From assembly GCF_934668725.1 (NCBI RefSeq), contig NZ_CAKUOF010000009.1, positions 62,001 through 126,000 on the forward strand: DNA of 64,000 bases, in the 5' to 3' direction. Numbering within the stretch: the first letter of the stretch is position 1; every line of letters starts with the position of its first letter. A program made the position numbers and the translations under genes. Under the pieces are notes generated by a model. That model ran no database searches, had not been told where the DNA came from, and worked only from the letters and a program-made list of their open reading frames with translations. The DNA is from an uncultured Dysgonomonas sp. (lineage in GTDB: Bacteria; Bacteroidota; Bacteroidia; Bacteroidales; Dysgonomonadaceae). Positions 16,483-25,829 of the stretch are shown here, in pieces.

Positions 16483-17700
16483 TTAATTGGCACTTTCTAT
16501 AATAGACTGTACTTTATCGTCATCATAACCGGTTACCATAGATACCACGTCCGAATGTCGGATATAGCCAACAGGACGGTCTTTATGGTCAACCACAGCC
16601 AATGGATATTTCTGATTGATAAATAATGGCAGTAAATCGGTAATAGAAGTATCCATCGAAACTTTAGGTATATCGTTTACGATAGAATCAATATTATTTT
16701 CTTTGTTGGCTATCTTTTTGCGAACGTCCTTTTCGCCGACATAACCAATAAGACGTCCCAGATGGTCAACAACAGGGAGGAATTTCAGTAAGTGGCGTTC
16801 CATTAAACGGAGTGCAGATGCCGGACCATCCTTTCCCAGCCATATTCGAGCTTTGAAAGGTTCGTTTATAGCCGAAGCAGTTATAATTTTAGCCATATCT
16901 ACATTGCCGATAAAAGCCTTCACATAATCGTCAGCCGGATTGAGCAGTATATCTTCGGGAGTACCTTGCTGAACTATTTCTCCGTCTTTCATTATGGCAA
17001 TGGTATTACCCACTTTGAGTGCCTCATCCAAATCGTGAGTAATAAATATGATCGTCTTTTTCAGGGACTGCTGTATTTCTACCAATTCATCCTGCATCTG
17101 TGCCCTGATAAGTGGATCTAAAGCACTGAAAGCCTCATCCATCAGAAGAATTTGAGAATCGGTAGCAATGGCACGCGCAATACCTACACGTTGCTGCATA
17201 CCTCCACTGAGTTGGTGGGGAAATGAGTTTTCGTACCCCGAAAGGTCAACCATGCTTAGTATTTCTTTAGCCTTTGCATGTCTTTCTTCCTGAGGTATGC
17301 CCTGTATCTCTAATCCAAAAGCAACATTGTCAATAATAGTACGGTGTGGAAGTAGTCCGAAATGCTGGAAAACCATTCCAACCTTTTTTCTTCTCAGATT
17401 TAACAACGCATGCTTATCCATTTTAGTAATATCTTCCCCATCAATCAACAAAGATCCTGATGTGGGTACATTCAGCATATTGAAACATCTTAATAAAGAT
17501 GATTTTCCACTCCCCGACAATCCCATAATAACAAATATCTCACCTTCTTTAATAGATAGGTTTGCATTGTTTACAGCAATGGTACATCGTGTTTTTGAAT
17601 GAATTTCTTTTTTACTTTTCCCGCTTTTCAACATCTTGTATGCCTGTCTTTTGGCAGAACCAAATATCAGGTACAAGTCTTTTATTTCTATCTTATTCAT
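16483..17700 (-). CDS. proV: Glycine betaine/proline ABC transporter ATP-binding protein with CBS pair
   Basis: 405-residue ProV/OpuAA protein that powers osmoprotectant uptake. Walker A is GLSGSGKSSLLR (about residues 60-71), the Q-loop is VFQHFGLLPHRT, the signature is LSGGMQQRVGIARA, Walker B is ILLMDEAFSALDP, and the switch His is in ITHDLDEA. Residues about 275-400 carry two CBS motifs (LPVVDHLGRLIGYVGEKDV and YPLAVVDHKDRPVGYIRHSDVV), which sense ionic strength in OpuA homologues. The N-terminal insert IFGSAKRQAYKMLKSGKSKKEIHSK is also family-typical. Confidence 0.95.
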   Translation of the reverse strand: MNKIEIKDLYLIFGSAKRQAYKMLKSGKSKKEIHSKTRCTIAVNNANLSIKEGEIFVIMGLSGSGKSSLLRCFNMLNVPTSGSLLIDGEDITKMDKHALLNLRRKKVGMVFQHFGLLPHRTIIDNVAFGLEIQGIPQEERHAKAKEILSMVDLSGYENSFPHQLSGGMQQRVGIARAIATDSQILLMDEAFSALDPLIRAQMQDELVEIQQSLKKTIIFITHDLDEALKVGNTIAIMKDGEIVQQGTPEDILLNPADDYVKAFIGNVDMAKIITASAINEPFKARIWLGKDGPASALRLMERHLLKFLPVVDHLGRLIGYVGEKDVRKKIANKENNIDSIVNDIPKVSMDTSITDLLPLFINQKYPLAVVDHKDRPVGYIRHSDVVSMVTGYDDDKVQSIIESAN

Positions 17701-17718
17701 ATTTTAAGAATGTTATTA

Positions 17719-17733
17719 AAGATCCGAGACCTT
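17719..17733 (-). repeat. Copy of the dispersed TAAGGTC palindrome
   Basis: Minus-strand AAGGTCTCGGATCTT, 6-3-6 layout with one mismatch, preceded by T to give TAAGGTC. It lies in the 85-bp gap between the porin and proV, in the sense orientation of the operon. Confidence 0.5.
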
Positions 17734-17785
17734 ATGAGACTTTCTGTTTGTGTTTCTATCTTATGTTTATCTAATTAACTATACC

Positions 17786-18967
17786 TTAGAAGTAATAGCC
17801 TATATTTATATTCAGACGGCTGTTCCATCTGGCATCAGCAGTACCTTTTCCCAATCCCTCACCAAAATCGGATGTTAGCCAGGGGTGATTCTTGCCTAAG
17901 GCATAATCTACATACGTATATACAGGTCCCGAGGATATCAGCATACCCGGAACAAACTGCTGTGTATCATGAAATCCTGCTTTTCTTTTATGTACAACCG
18001 AATAGTCAATATAGGGTTGAATACTGGATATCAGACGTCTATTGACAGGTATACTATACGAAATACCTGCAACGTATATCATCCCTTTAGCAGCTACGTC
18101 ATAAGCCGATCCGTATGCACCCATCTGTACGATATCGAGACGTTGATTGCTGTCAGATTGGGCGTTGTAGTTATAGCCTATCACTTCACCTTTAAAGTTC
18201 CATCGGTTATAATTTATCAGCGTATGGGCTGCCCAGCTAAAACCCCAATTCCGTTTGTTGAGTGTTTCATTGTATATACTGCCCATTTCAGCTGAAAGTC
18301 CTAGCTCTACTTCCGGTAATATTTGATAACGTATACGTCCGTTAAACTGATCCAACTCTCTGATATAAGCATCTACTTTTTCACCGTTGCTGTATCCGTA
18401 TGTAGGCACTATGGCATAAGAGTACCGACCGTTACCAACCGAGTTGTCATCGGTATTAGACGGAACAGAACCTCGTGGGGCGGCTTGTCTGAAATAAGCA
18501 GCCTCTACTCTTAGTTTATGGCGAATGTAAAAGAATCCGATTCCGGTATTGTAGGTATCTTCCCATCCCAGATAATAAGGAACCTGAAACCACCACGAAT
18601 GCGAAGCAAAGTCGCCAATGCCAAAGGGCTTCTGGAATACACCCAGTTTGGCATACCAATTGTTATCTATTTGATAACCGATAGACGCATGATGCAAAAA
18701 ATGTGTTTTGAATTCGGGATAGAAACGATATTGGAAGCTTAAGTCAAATCCTTTCTGATGAGCTTCAACAGTTAGAAACCAGGTGTCCATTTTAACGTAG
18801 GTATCTAAGTCGTTGTTGCTTGATTTGTAATTCTCCATAACAGCATTAAAGCGTACAGCTCCACCTAGTCTGAAGAAATCTTTTTTTTGTATACTGTCGT
18901 TTTTAGCATGTAAAACAGATGTGAAGAAAATAAGAAAGCAAGTTATATGGATACGTATTTTATACAT
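17786..18967 (-). CDS. Outer-membrane beta-barrel porin
   Basis: 393 residues: signal peptide (MYKIRIHITCFLIFFTSVLHA, cleavage near 21), then a strand-rich protein with alternating aromatic residues ending in NINIGYYF. A C-terminal Phe is typical of outer-membrane barrels. Segments such as DTWFLTVEAHQKGFDLSFQYRFYPEF and WYAKLGVFQKPFGIGDFASHSWWF resemble phosphate-selective porin O/P and DcaP-type 16-strand porins. It is the first gene of a four-gene operon with proVWX. This suggests it lets betaine or related osmoprotectants across the outer membrane; that role is inference from position. Confidence 0.8.
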   Translation of the reverse strand: MYKIRIHITCFLIFFTSVLHAKNDSIQKKDFFRLGGAVRFNAVMENYKSSNNDLDTYVKMDTWFLTVEAHQKGFDLSFQYRFYPEFKTHFLHHASIGYQIDNNWYAKLGVFQKPFGIGDFASHSWWFQVPYYLGWEDTYNTGIGFFYIRHKLRVEAAYFRQAAPRGSVPSNTDDNSVGNGRYSYAIVPTYGYSNGEKVDAYIRELDQFNGRIRYQILPEVELGLSAEMGSIYNETLNKRNWGFSWAAHTLINYNRWNFKGEVIGYNYNAQSDSNQRLDIVQMGAYGSAYDVAAKGMIYVAGISYSIPVNRRLISSIQPYIDYSVVHKRKAGFHDTQQFVPGMLISSGPVYTYVDYALGKNHPWLTSDFGEGLGKGTADARWNSRLNINIGYYF

Positions 18968-19074
18968 ACATTTTTAATTTTAGGTGCTGGAATCTTTAAT
19001 TGCAGGTTTTTAGGTACTTAAGAAGATACAATGATTTAGAGATAAATCATTATAAGACATACTTGTTGTACTTA

Positions 19075-19104
19075 CCAAAGCAATAAAAGGCCTTATCCCT
19101 TAAA
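19075..19104 (-). repeat. Long-form copy of the dispersed palindrome upstream of the porin
   Basis: The palindrome core on the plus strand is AAGGCCTTATCCCTT (19087-19101). It is preceded by CCAAAGCAATA and followed by AAA, as in the copies at 41228-41258 and 50259-50289. One base is deleted between the two halves relative to those copies. Confidence 0.5.
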
Positions 19105-19242
19105 CAGTTTGGGTGTTAAATAAAACAATTATTATACAATAGGCGCATAACAACACATGTCAGGACAAATCAGATCAAATGATTATTGGAGTCCAAAGAT
19201 GTTACGCTAAAAAATATATAGAATTCAGATCTTCGAATGGTC

Positions 19243-19274
19243 TTTGTCTAATGATTACTGACAAAATATGTTTC
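19243..19274 (+). promoter_or_regulatory. Candidate plus-strand promoter in the intergenic region
   Basis: TTTG (19243-19246), 20 bp, then TATGTTTC (19267-19274), a 7/8 match to TAnnTTTG at the spacing usual in Bacteroidetes. No plus-strand gene follows; it would transcribe the structured stretch ending at 19469. Confidence 0.35.
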
Positions 19275-19316
19275 TGACCTAATCTGAATGATGAGAGAAT
19301 AATCCATTCATCAAGG

Positions 19317-19324
19317 CAAAGATA
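19317..19324 (-). promoter_or_regulatory. Candidate -7 element for the porin-proVWX operon
   Basis: Minus-strand TATCTTTG, an exact TAnnTTTG. It is 349 bp from the porin start, so it would give a long leader. No -33 match was found. Confidence 0.3.
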
Positions 19325-19383
19325 TAAAAAAACAATTAAAAATGAGGACTTTAATGTGGCGAAATGGAATTTAGTTAAAAAAT

Positions 19384-19469
19384 AAAGCCTGTTTGAGTTT
19401 TATTAAAACACAGTTTGTTTTCTGTATGTCAGTCTGTTAAGTGAGGGTTGTACTCACAGGCTTTTTTTT
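19384..19469 (+). ncRNA. Candidate structured small RNA or orphan terminator
   Basis: AAAGCCTGT plus GAG (19384-19397) can pair with CTCACAGGCTTT (19453-19464), which is followed by a run of T to 19469. Inside are smaller stems (GTTTT/AAAAC, ACAG/CTGT) and an alternative hairpin GTGAG/CTCAC (19441-19457) that competes for the right arm. This plus-strand terminator has no plus-strand gene before it. With the promoter-like sequence at 19243-19274 it could define an RNA of about 190 bases. No known RNA family is recognised. Confidence 0.3.
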
Positions 19470-19475
19470 ATAAAA

Positions 19476-19502
19476 AAGGTGGAAATTAAATCCTTCCACC
19501 TT
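19476..19502 (-). terminator. Terminator of the sensor/HTH regulator gene
   Basis: Nine-base arms AAGGTGGAA and TTCCACCTT (19476-19484 and 19494-19502) with a 9-base loop. On the minus strand the stem continues into TTTTTTAT. It lies 63 bp after the stop of the minus-strand gene. Confidence 0.8.
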
Positions 19503-19564
19503 CTTAATTATTAAAATTATTAACAGATATTATCCTTTCGATAAAACAAAAAATAGAGGTAATT

Positions 19565-22396
19565 TTATTTGAGACTATGTAAAAAATCGGATAGATTAAG
19601 ATCCTTATCCAAATTCATTTTTTTGCGTAACCGATATCTGCTTACTTCTACTCCACGAATTGAGATATTTAATAAAGGAGCTATTTCTTTCGATGTAAGA
19701 TTCATTTTCAGATAAGCACATAATATTTTATCATTTCGGGTGAGATTCGGATACCTGTCATCTAATAAATTGAAGAAATCTTTATGTATGAGATTAAAAT
19801 TTGATTGAAAAATCTGAAAGTCTTTGTCGTGGTCAATATTATTATTGATCTGTGTAATTAATCTAACCACCTTCTGTTTTATGATATTCGGCTGTTTGTT
19901 TTCATCCAAAGACTTAGATATACTCATTACATTTTTTCGAACATCTTCCAACATTTCGTTTTTGCGGACAATATTAAGTATATAACCTGATAGTTCCTGT
20001 GTCTTATAATGGAGTTTAGTCTTCAGGTTTTCGTTTTGCAGTTCATATATTTTTTTATCCTTTAGCATCCTTTCCTCTTCGTAACGTTTGCTTTGGGCAA
20101 TCAATAAAGCACCTTTCTCGTTGATTATCTTCTTTTGTTTGCCAATTGTTCTTCGGTATACGATAAACGAAAGCAACACAAGGAATAAGCCATAGACAAT
20201 ATAAGCCCATATAGAACGGTACCATGGCGATAATATTTCGAATTTGAGGCTTGTTGTTGGGCCAGCTATGTTCTCTCCTTTTATGTAAGCTTTTACTTCA
20301 AAAGTATATTCCCCTTCGAGTAGGTTTGTATATTCTTTGATTGTTTTAGGCGAGGGCGTACTCCATTTTTCGTCTATCTCTTTCAACCTGTATGAATAGA
20401 GAATATCTTCATTCTTCGAGTATTCGGTAGCTGCAAAATGAATATTAATAGAGTTCAAAGAATATGGTATAACAGTTTTTTGAGATGAGTTGCCGTAATA
20501 AAGAATACTGTCGTTACTGGTCGCAACCAGTTTTCGTATGACAGTATTTAAATTATGTGTTAATTGATTCTCTGGAGACAAGTCAACTTTTACGAAAGCT
20601 TTATCTACAGCCACAATTGCAGAGCTAGAATCTAAAAGAGAAACATTTTCATACCCGCTTATTAAATCATTTGCTAACCCGATGTTATATGCTTGTGGAG
20701 CATACCCGTCTTTTCTGTATGGTAAAAGTTTGAGACTCCGGTCCGAAACGTACCATATATTTTTGAGGTTATCCATTTTTAGATATTCATAATACTTACT
20801 TCCATCGAGAAGTTTTTCCAGTTGAGTATAACGGTCAAAATTATCGGAGATGCGACTGTACTGGTAAATACCATCTTGTGCACATATTACCAGATTATTG
20901 TCTATTTTTCTGAATGTAGTATTTTCGTCTATTACGATGTCCTTAAGGCTATATTCCTTTCGGTTTATCATAGCTTTCTGCTCATTGTCAAGGGTTATTT
21001 TCTGGATATTTTCACCCATATTTACCACCCAGAAAGTATTCTCTATATCATCTTCGATAAAGCCACGCGATGAATTAAAAAAATTGGCAACATTATGAGA
21101 AAATTGCCAGTTGCCGTTCTTTTTTTCCAAGATTTTGAATCCTGAATAAGATCCTGCTATCATACGGTTACTATTCGAAGCCAGAGGGTGTATCTCCCAT
21201 ATACCTGTCAAATTTATCTTATAAGTAGATTGCGGAGATATAACGATAATCCCATTATCACCGGCACTGAATAACGAATTGTCGTAAACGTTTAATGACC
21301 AGATTTGTCCTTCAGAATCTTTAATAAGCTGATATGTGCCGTTTTTATCCAGTTTGTATAATCCCTGATTAGTTCCCAAATAAAGTTCGTTGTTATAAAG
21401 AGCAGAGCAATATCCTGTTCCAATAAGTGAGTTTACTGCAAAAAGAGGACGAACCGGAGATTGTAAATCGATATATGCAATCCCTTTGTCGAGTCCTAAC
21501 CACAGATTATCGTTTTTATCGAAGGTAGAGCTTAATACAGTATTGTTAATCAATCCATTTGTTATATTAAACTCTTCATGATATTGAGGATCCTTTAGGT
21601 CGAAAAGAAATACTCCGCTTTGAACAGAACCCAGTGCTATTTTAGAACCGGAAAGAGAGGCGCAAAAAAGTTGATTTTTGGCAATAAAATTATCTGCGAT
21701 AGAGTGTATTTGGTTATTCCACATATGGTCAATCAGGTACATTCCATTACGGGCTGTAACAGCTAATATTTTATTGTCATAAGCGATCATTTCAACAATT
21801 TTAGACCCTTTCAGCGATTTTGAGGGAACAAGTAGCTCTATTTTATTTCTGTGATTAAGAAAAAATATTCCCTCTGAGGTTCCTATATATATTTTATTGT
21901 TGATGAGAGTCGAACAATCTATTTTATAATCAGTTGTGATAGTAGTCATAGTATCTGACGAAGAATCATAAACTAGAATATTGCCATCGTCCAGAAAATA
22001 AGTCTTATCCTTTATCGTGTATATGCTCCATACTTCTCCCCACCAGTTAGTAAGCTTTTCAGAAAGTGAATGATAAATAAGTTGCCCTATGCTGTTAGCT
22101 TGGAAATAGCCGAATTCGGAACTTCCACCTACATAGATTTTGCTTTCACAGATCTCCAGAGATCTAACAATCTTATTTTTTATAGGATATAGATTCCAGT
22201 TTACCCCATCGAATTCCAATAGACCATTTGTGTTGGCAAAATACATCCACTCGTTAGATGATTGTTTAACCATCCAATTCTGAAAACCACCTTTATAGGT
22301 GTTTCTTTCGTAGTTGGTTATGTTTCGTTGCCACGAAGCAAAAGCCGATAATTGAAACAGCAGCAAGGAGCAAATTATATATAGAGTATACTTCAT
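19565..22396 (-). CDS. Membrane-spanning sensor regulator (beta-propeller, Y_Y_Y, coiled coil, HTH) of the beta-glucan locus
   Basis: 943 residues. A signal peptide (1-20) precedes a periplasmic two-component-regulator-type propeller (about 25-620) with blades such as NLWLGLDKGIAYIDL and NELYLGTNQGLYKLD. A Y_Y_Y domain follows (about 670-735, SYRLKEIDEKWSTPSP ... GEYTFEVKAY), then one membrane helix (about 745-765), a long coiled coil (775-835) and a C-terminal LuxR-like HTH (NLTRNDKILCAYLKMNLTSKEIAPLLNIS, then VEVSRYRLRKKMNL). It has no kinase or receiver domain, so it differs from hybrid two-component systems: ligand binding outside must act directly on a membrane-tethered DNA-binding domain. 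It is divergent from susC (22664), so it probably controls the PUL. Confidence 0.88.
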   Translation of the reverse strand: MKYTLYIICSLLLFQLSAFASWQRNITNYERNTYKGGFQNWMVKQSSNEWMYFANTNGLLEFDGVNWNLYPIKNKIVRSLEICESKIYVGGSSEFGYFQANSIGQLIYHSLSEKLTNWWGEVWSIYTIKDKTYFLDDGNILVYDSSSDTMTTITTDYKIDCSTLINNKIYIGTSEGIFFLNHRNKIELLVPSKSLKGSKIVEMIAYDNKILAVTARNGMYLIDHMWNNQIHSIADNFIAKNQLFCASLSGSKIALGSVQSGVFLFDLKDPQYHEEFNITNGLINNTVLSSTFDKNDNLWLGLDKGIAYIDLQSPVRPLFAVNSLIGTGYCSALYNNELYLGTNQGLYKLDKNGTYQLIKDSEGQIWSLNVYDNSLFSAGDNGIIVISPQSTYKINLTGIWEIHPLASNSNRMIAGSYSGFKILEKKNGNWQFSHNVANFFNSSRGFIEDDIENTFWVVNMGENIQKITLDNEQKAMINRKEYSLKDIVIDENTTFRKIDNNLVICAQDGIYQYSRISDNFDRYTQLEKLLDGSKYYEYLKMDNLKNIWYVSDRSLKLLPYRKDGYAPQAYNIGLANDLISGYENVSLLDSSSAIVAVDKAFVKVDLSPENQLTHNLNTVIRKLVATSNDSILYYGNSSQKTVIPYSLNSINIHFAATEYSKNEDILYSYRLKEIDEKWSTPSPKTIKEYTNLLEGEYTFEVKAYIKGENIAGPTTSLKFEILSPWYRSIWAYIVYGLFLVLLSFIVYRRTIGKQKKIINEKGALLIAQSKRYEEERMLKDKKIYELQNENLKTKLHYKTQELSGYILNIVRKNEMLEDVRKNVMSISKSLDENKQPNIIKQKVVRLITQINNNIDHDKDFQIFQSNFNLIHKDFFNLLDDRYPNLTRNDKILCAYLKMNLTSKEIAPLLNISIRGVEVSRYRLRKKMNLDKDLNLSDFLHSLK

Positions 22397-22663
22397 AGTT
22401 TATTATAGTTAAAAGTACACTAAGTTATAAAAGTTTTTTAAATATAAATAAAAGTTTTTTGTTGTATATTTTTTGTTATTAAGAAAATGATTTATAAGAT
22501 ATTAAATATTTGTTGTAGTAGTGTTGTCGTATACAAGATTTTATTTTTTGAGTTTTTGACGTAGTTAAATTTTTTCACAAAAAGACATCTGCCAATATCT
22601 TCATCAACCGAAAAGAAGTTTTCCGCAGATTGGATTCTGCACAACCTTTAAATAAATCAAACC

Positions 22664-25600
22664 ATGAAGAAAAAAATGTTTGCTATCAATCGGCAATTAT
22701 TAGGACTTGTTATGTTCCTAATGTTTTTTCCGATGATTGCTTTTGCACAAGGCAGTCAAATTACAGGAATTGTCACAGATGCTAAAACAGGAGAAGCACT
22801 TGTTGGGGTATCTGTAATTCAGAAGAACACAACAAACGGAGTTATAACCGACCTGGACGGAGTTTTCGAAATCAACGCTCCGCTTAACTCAGATTTAGTA
22901 ATTACTTATCTAGGTTATAAGAATCTCGAAATTAAAGCCTCTTCAACATCATTAAATGTAAAGCTCGAAGAAGCGGGCGAACTCTTGGATGAAGTAGTGG
23001 TAGTAGGTTATGGTGTCCAAAAGAAGAGTGTTGTTACAGCTGCTATCAGTAGTGTAAGAGGTGACGATTTGGCTCTGAAAGCTCCCACACGTATTGATAA
23101 CGTACTGAAAGGTATGGTATCGGGGGTGAATATTACTCAGGCATCCGGACAACCCGGTGACGGTTCTAAAGTACGTATCCGCGGTATCGGTACTATCAAC
23201 AACAGTGATCCATTGTATATTGTAGACGGAATGCCTGTTTCGGGAGGTATTGATAATATCAACCCGGCAGACGTACTATCGGTTGAAGTACTTAAAGATG
23301 CTGCTTCTGCGGCGATTTATGGAACACGTGGTGCCAATGGGGTAATCCTGATAACTACCCGACAAGGAAAATCGGGGAAAGCTGTAGTTACATATAATTT
23401 TAATTACGGCTGGCAAAATGCAGCAAAGAAAAGAGCTGTACTTGATGCTACCGAATATGCCATCTTGATGAATGAGCAGAATATGAATTCGGGAAAAGCT
23501 CCTATATATTCCGACCCTCGTTCATATGGAAAAGGTACCGACTGGCAAAAAGAAACATTTAACTCGGATGCTCCGATGTACGAACATCAGGTGAGCGTAT
23601 CGGGAGGAAGCGACAAAGGTAATTATTACCTGTCATTAGGTTACTTCAATCAAGAAGGTATTGTAGGGGGTAATTTCGGACGATCAAACTACGAAAGATA
23701 CTCTATACGTTTAAATAATAATTATACCGTGTTTGACGAATCGAAAACACGCAATATTCTTTCTACGTTAAAGATCGGTACTAACTTAACTTATGGCCGT
23801 ATCAATTCAACCGGTATTTCTACTAATAGCGAGTTTGGTTCACCACTGGGTAGTGCCTTGGCTATATCTCCTATGCTAACAGTATTGGCACAAGATCCCG
23901 AAGCAACATTAGCTGCCCATCCGACTGCTGTTAGAGATAGAAATGGAAATGTATTTACCGTCGTTGGCGATCAATACAATGAAATAACTAACCCGATAGC
24001 GGCTTTATCGTTACCTCCGGAAAAAAATAATTCGGATAAGATCATTGCAAATTTCTGGGGAGAATTGGAGCTTTATAAGAATCTTAAATTTAAGTCTTCT
24101 TATGGTGTCGATCTTGCATTCTGGGGTAAAGACGGATACCTTCAACCTTATTATCTGGGAAAAAGCAACAACTTGACTGAATCCAAAGTTTGGTCTGAAA
24201 TGAACCGAGGTTTTACATGGCAAATCGAGAATACATTATCTTACACAAAAGATATCCAAGACCACCATTTTACGGTCTTATTAGGTCAGTCGGCATTATC
24301 AAGCAGGTCTCGTTCGTTATGGGGACAAAGCTACTTACTTAGAGATGATAATCCTGACAGAGCTAATATCGACTTTACCGACCAACCTCAAAAGGCACGT
24401 GAAGCAGCCGGTAAAATGGGACCATACTACCGTTTAGCTTCTTATTTCGGGCGTTTGAGTTATAACTACCAAGAAAGATATATGGCCGAGTTTACCATGC
24501 GTCGTGATGGTTCAACCAAATTTGGTCCAGATAACAAGTGGGCAAATTTCTATTCTGTTTCATTAGGATGGAATATTACAAATGAAAAGTTTATGGAAGA
24601 CAGACCTGACTTCCTTACTACATTGAAGTTACGCGGTAGCTGGGGGCAAAATGGTAATGACCAGATTGGAGACTTCAGATATACTACAATGATTGATGGT
24701 GGGAATAATTATATTTTTGGAAGAGAAGGAGCAATTATAGTTACTCCGGGATCAAAGCCAAACGGTTATCCTAATGCTTCTATTGGTTGGGAAGAATCCG
24801 AACAAACAAATATCGGTCTTGACTCCCGATTCTTTAATGGTGCCTTGTCTTTCAGTGTAGATTGGTTTGATAAAAGAACCAACGGTATGTTGATGCAAAT
24901 GCCTCTGCCTGCATATATTGGAGATACTCCTCCTATGGGTAATGTGGGTGATATGAAAAATACAGGGGTAGAGTTTGATGCTTCTTATCAATTTAAAGTT
25001 GCAGATGTGTCGATACATGTAGGAGGAAATGCCTCTTATATCAAGAATAAACTGATTGAACTGGGTAATAGTAATGGATGGGCAAACTATGATGCTATCC
25101 AAAGTATCGGAACAATCACAAGAGCCGAAAATGGCGAGCCATTCCCATTCTTCTATGGACTTAAGACCAATGGAATATTCCAAACTCAACAAGAAATTGA
25201 TGACTATGTGGATAAAGACGGTAAAAAGATACAACCCAAAGCTCAACCCGGAGATGTGAGATTTGTAGATCTTAACGGAGATGGAGTTATTAATGATGAT
25301 GACCGCACAAAAATAGGTAAAGGTATGCCCGACTGGATGTTTGGATTTAATCTGGGTGCAGAATGGAAAGGCTTTGATTTCAATATGATATTACAAGGAA
25401 CAACGGGTAATGATATTTTTGACGGAACCCGACGTATTGACTTGGCAAGTATCAATTTACCCGGATACATGTTGGACAGATGGACAGGACCGGGTTCTTC
25501 GAACAGAATACCTCGCCTTTCATTAAATGATGATAATGGAAACTGGCAATCTTCCGATTTATATGTAAAAGACGGATCATTCTTAAGGCTTAAAAATATA

Positions 25601-25810
25601 CAGATCGGATATAGCTTACCTTCGTCTATAGTTAAAAAAGCATATTTGGGATCTGTCAGAGTTTATGTTTCTGCCGAAAACTTGTTAACCTTCACTTCAT
25701 ATGATGGTTTCGATCCTGAAATTTCATCGGGAGGTACATCTTTAGGAGTAGACAGAGGGGTATATCCTCAGGCAAGAACTGTTTCTGTAGGAGCAAACAT
25801 CACATTCTAA
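22664..25810 (+). CDS. SusC-like TonB-dependent glycan importer (beta-glucan locus)
   Basis: 1048-residue outer-membrane transporter. Order: signal peptide (to about residue 28, ending MIAFAQG), CarboxypepD_reg-like domain (about 32-108), TonB box region LDEVVVVGYGVQKKS (about 108-122), plug (about 120-235, with PLYIVDGMPVSGGIDNINPADVLSVEVLKDAASAAIYGTRGANGVILITT) and a barrel to the C-terminal ANITF. It imports oligosaccharides captured by the SusD lid encoded 19 bp downstream. The regulator is divergent and GH16/GH3/GH5 genes follow, so the cargo is most likely a beta-1,3 or mixed-linkage glucan oligomer. The start follows a 267-bp AT-rich divergent region without an exact TAnnTTTG for this gene. 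Confidence 0.95.
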   Translation: MKKKMFAINRQLLGLVMFLMFFPMIAFAQGSQITGIVTDAKTGEALVGVSVIQKNTTNGVITDLDGVFEINAPLNSDLVITYLGYKNLEIKASSTSLNVKLEEAGELLDEVVVVGYGVQKKSVVTAAISSVRGDDLALKAPTRIDNVLKGMVSGVNITQASGQPGDGSKVRIRGIGTINNSDPLYIVDGMPVSGGIDNINPADVLSVEVLKDAASAAIYGTRGANGVILITTRQGKSGKAVVTYNFNYGWQNAAKKRAVLDATEYAILMNEQNMNSGKAPIYSDPRSYGKGTDWQKETFNSDAPMYEHQVSVSGGSDKGNYYLSLGYFNQEGIVGGNFGRSNYERYSIRLNNNYTVFDESKTRNILSTLKIGTNLTYGRINSTGISTNSEFGSPLGSALAISPMLTVLAQDPEATLAAHPTAVRDRNGNVFTVVGDQYNEITNPIAALSLPPEKNNSDKIIANFWGELELYKNLKFKSSYGVDLAFWGKDGYLQPYYLGKSNNLTESKVWSEMNRGFTWQIENTLSYTKDIQDHHFTVLLGQSALSSRSRSLWGQSYLLRDDNPDRANIDFTDQPQKAREAAGKMGPYYRLASYFGRLSYNYQERYMAEFTMRRDGSTKFGPDNKWANFYSVSLGWNITNEKFMEDRPDFLTTLKLRGSWGQNGNDQIGDFRYTTMIDGGNNYIFGREGAIIVTPGSKPNGYPNASIGWEESEQTNIGLDSRFFNGALSFSVDWFDKRTNGMLMQMPLPAYIGDTPPMGNVGDMKNTGVEFDASYQFKVADVSIHVGGNASYIKNKLIELGNSNGWANYDAIQSIGTITRAENGEPFPFFYGLKTNGIFQTQQEIDDYVDKDGKKIQPKAQPGDVRFVDLNGDGVINDDDRTKIGKGMPDWMFGFNLGAEWKGFDFNMILQGTTGNDIFDGTRRIDLASINLPGYMLDRWTGPGSSNRIPRLSLNDDNGNWQSSDLYVKDGSFLRLKNIQIGYSLPSSIVKKAYLGSVRVYVSAENLLTFTSYDGFDPEISSGGTSLGVDRGVYPQARTVSVGANITF

Positions 25811-25829
25811 TTATTAAAACGAAATCACA

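Larger units (their letters stand above)
18968..19564. other. 597-bp gene-free region between the porin operon and the PUL regulator
   Basis: No credible coding frame. It contains a long-form copy of the dispersed palindrome (19075-19104), a promoter-like sequence for each strand (19243-19274 plus, 19317-19324 minus), a plus-strand structured stretch ending in T8 (19384-19469) and the minus-strand terminator of the regulator gene (19476-19502). The porin would have a leader of about 340 bases if the 19317 element is its promoter. Confidence 0.6.

Noticed and set aside
16483..16722. CBS region of proV considered as a separate gene
   Set aside because: The reading frame is continuous with the ATPase and CBS-fused ProV is the common form.
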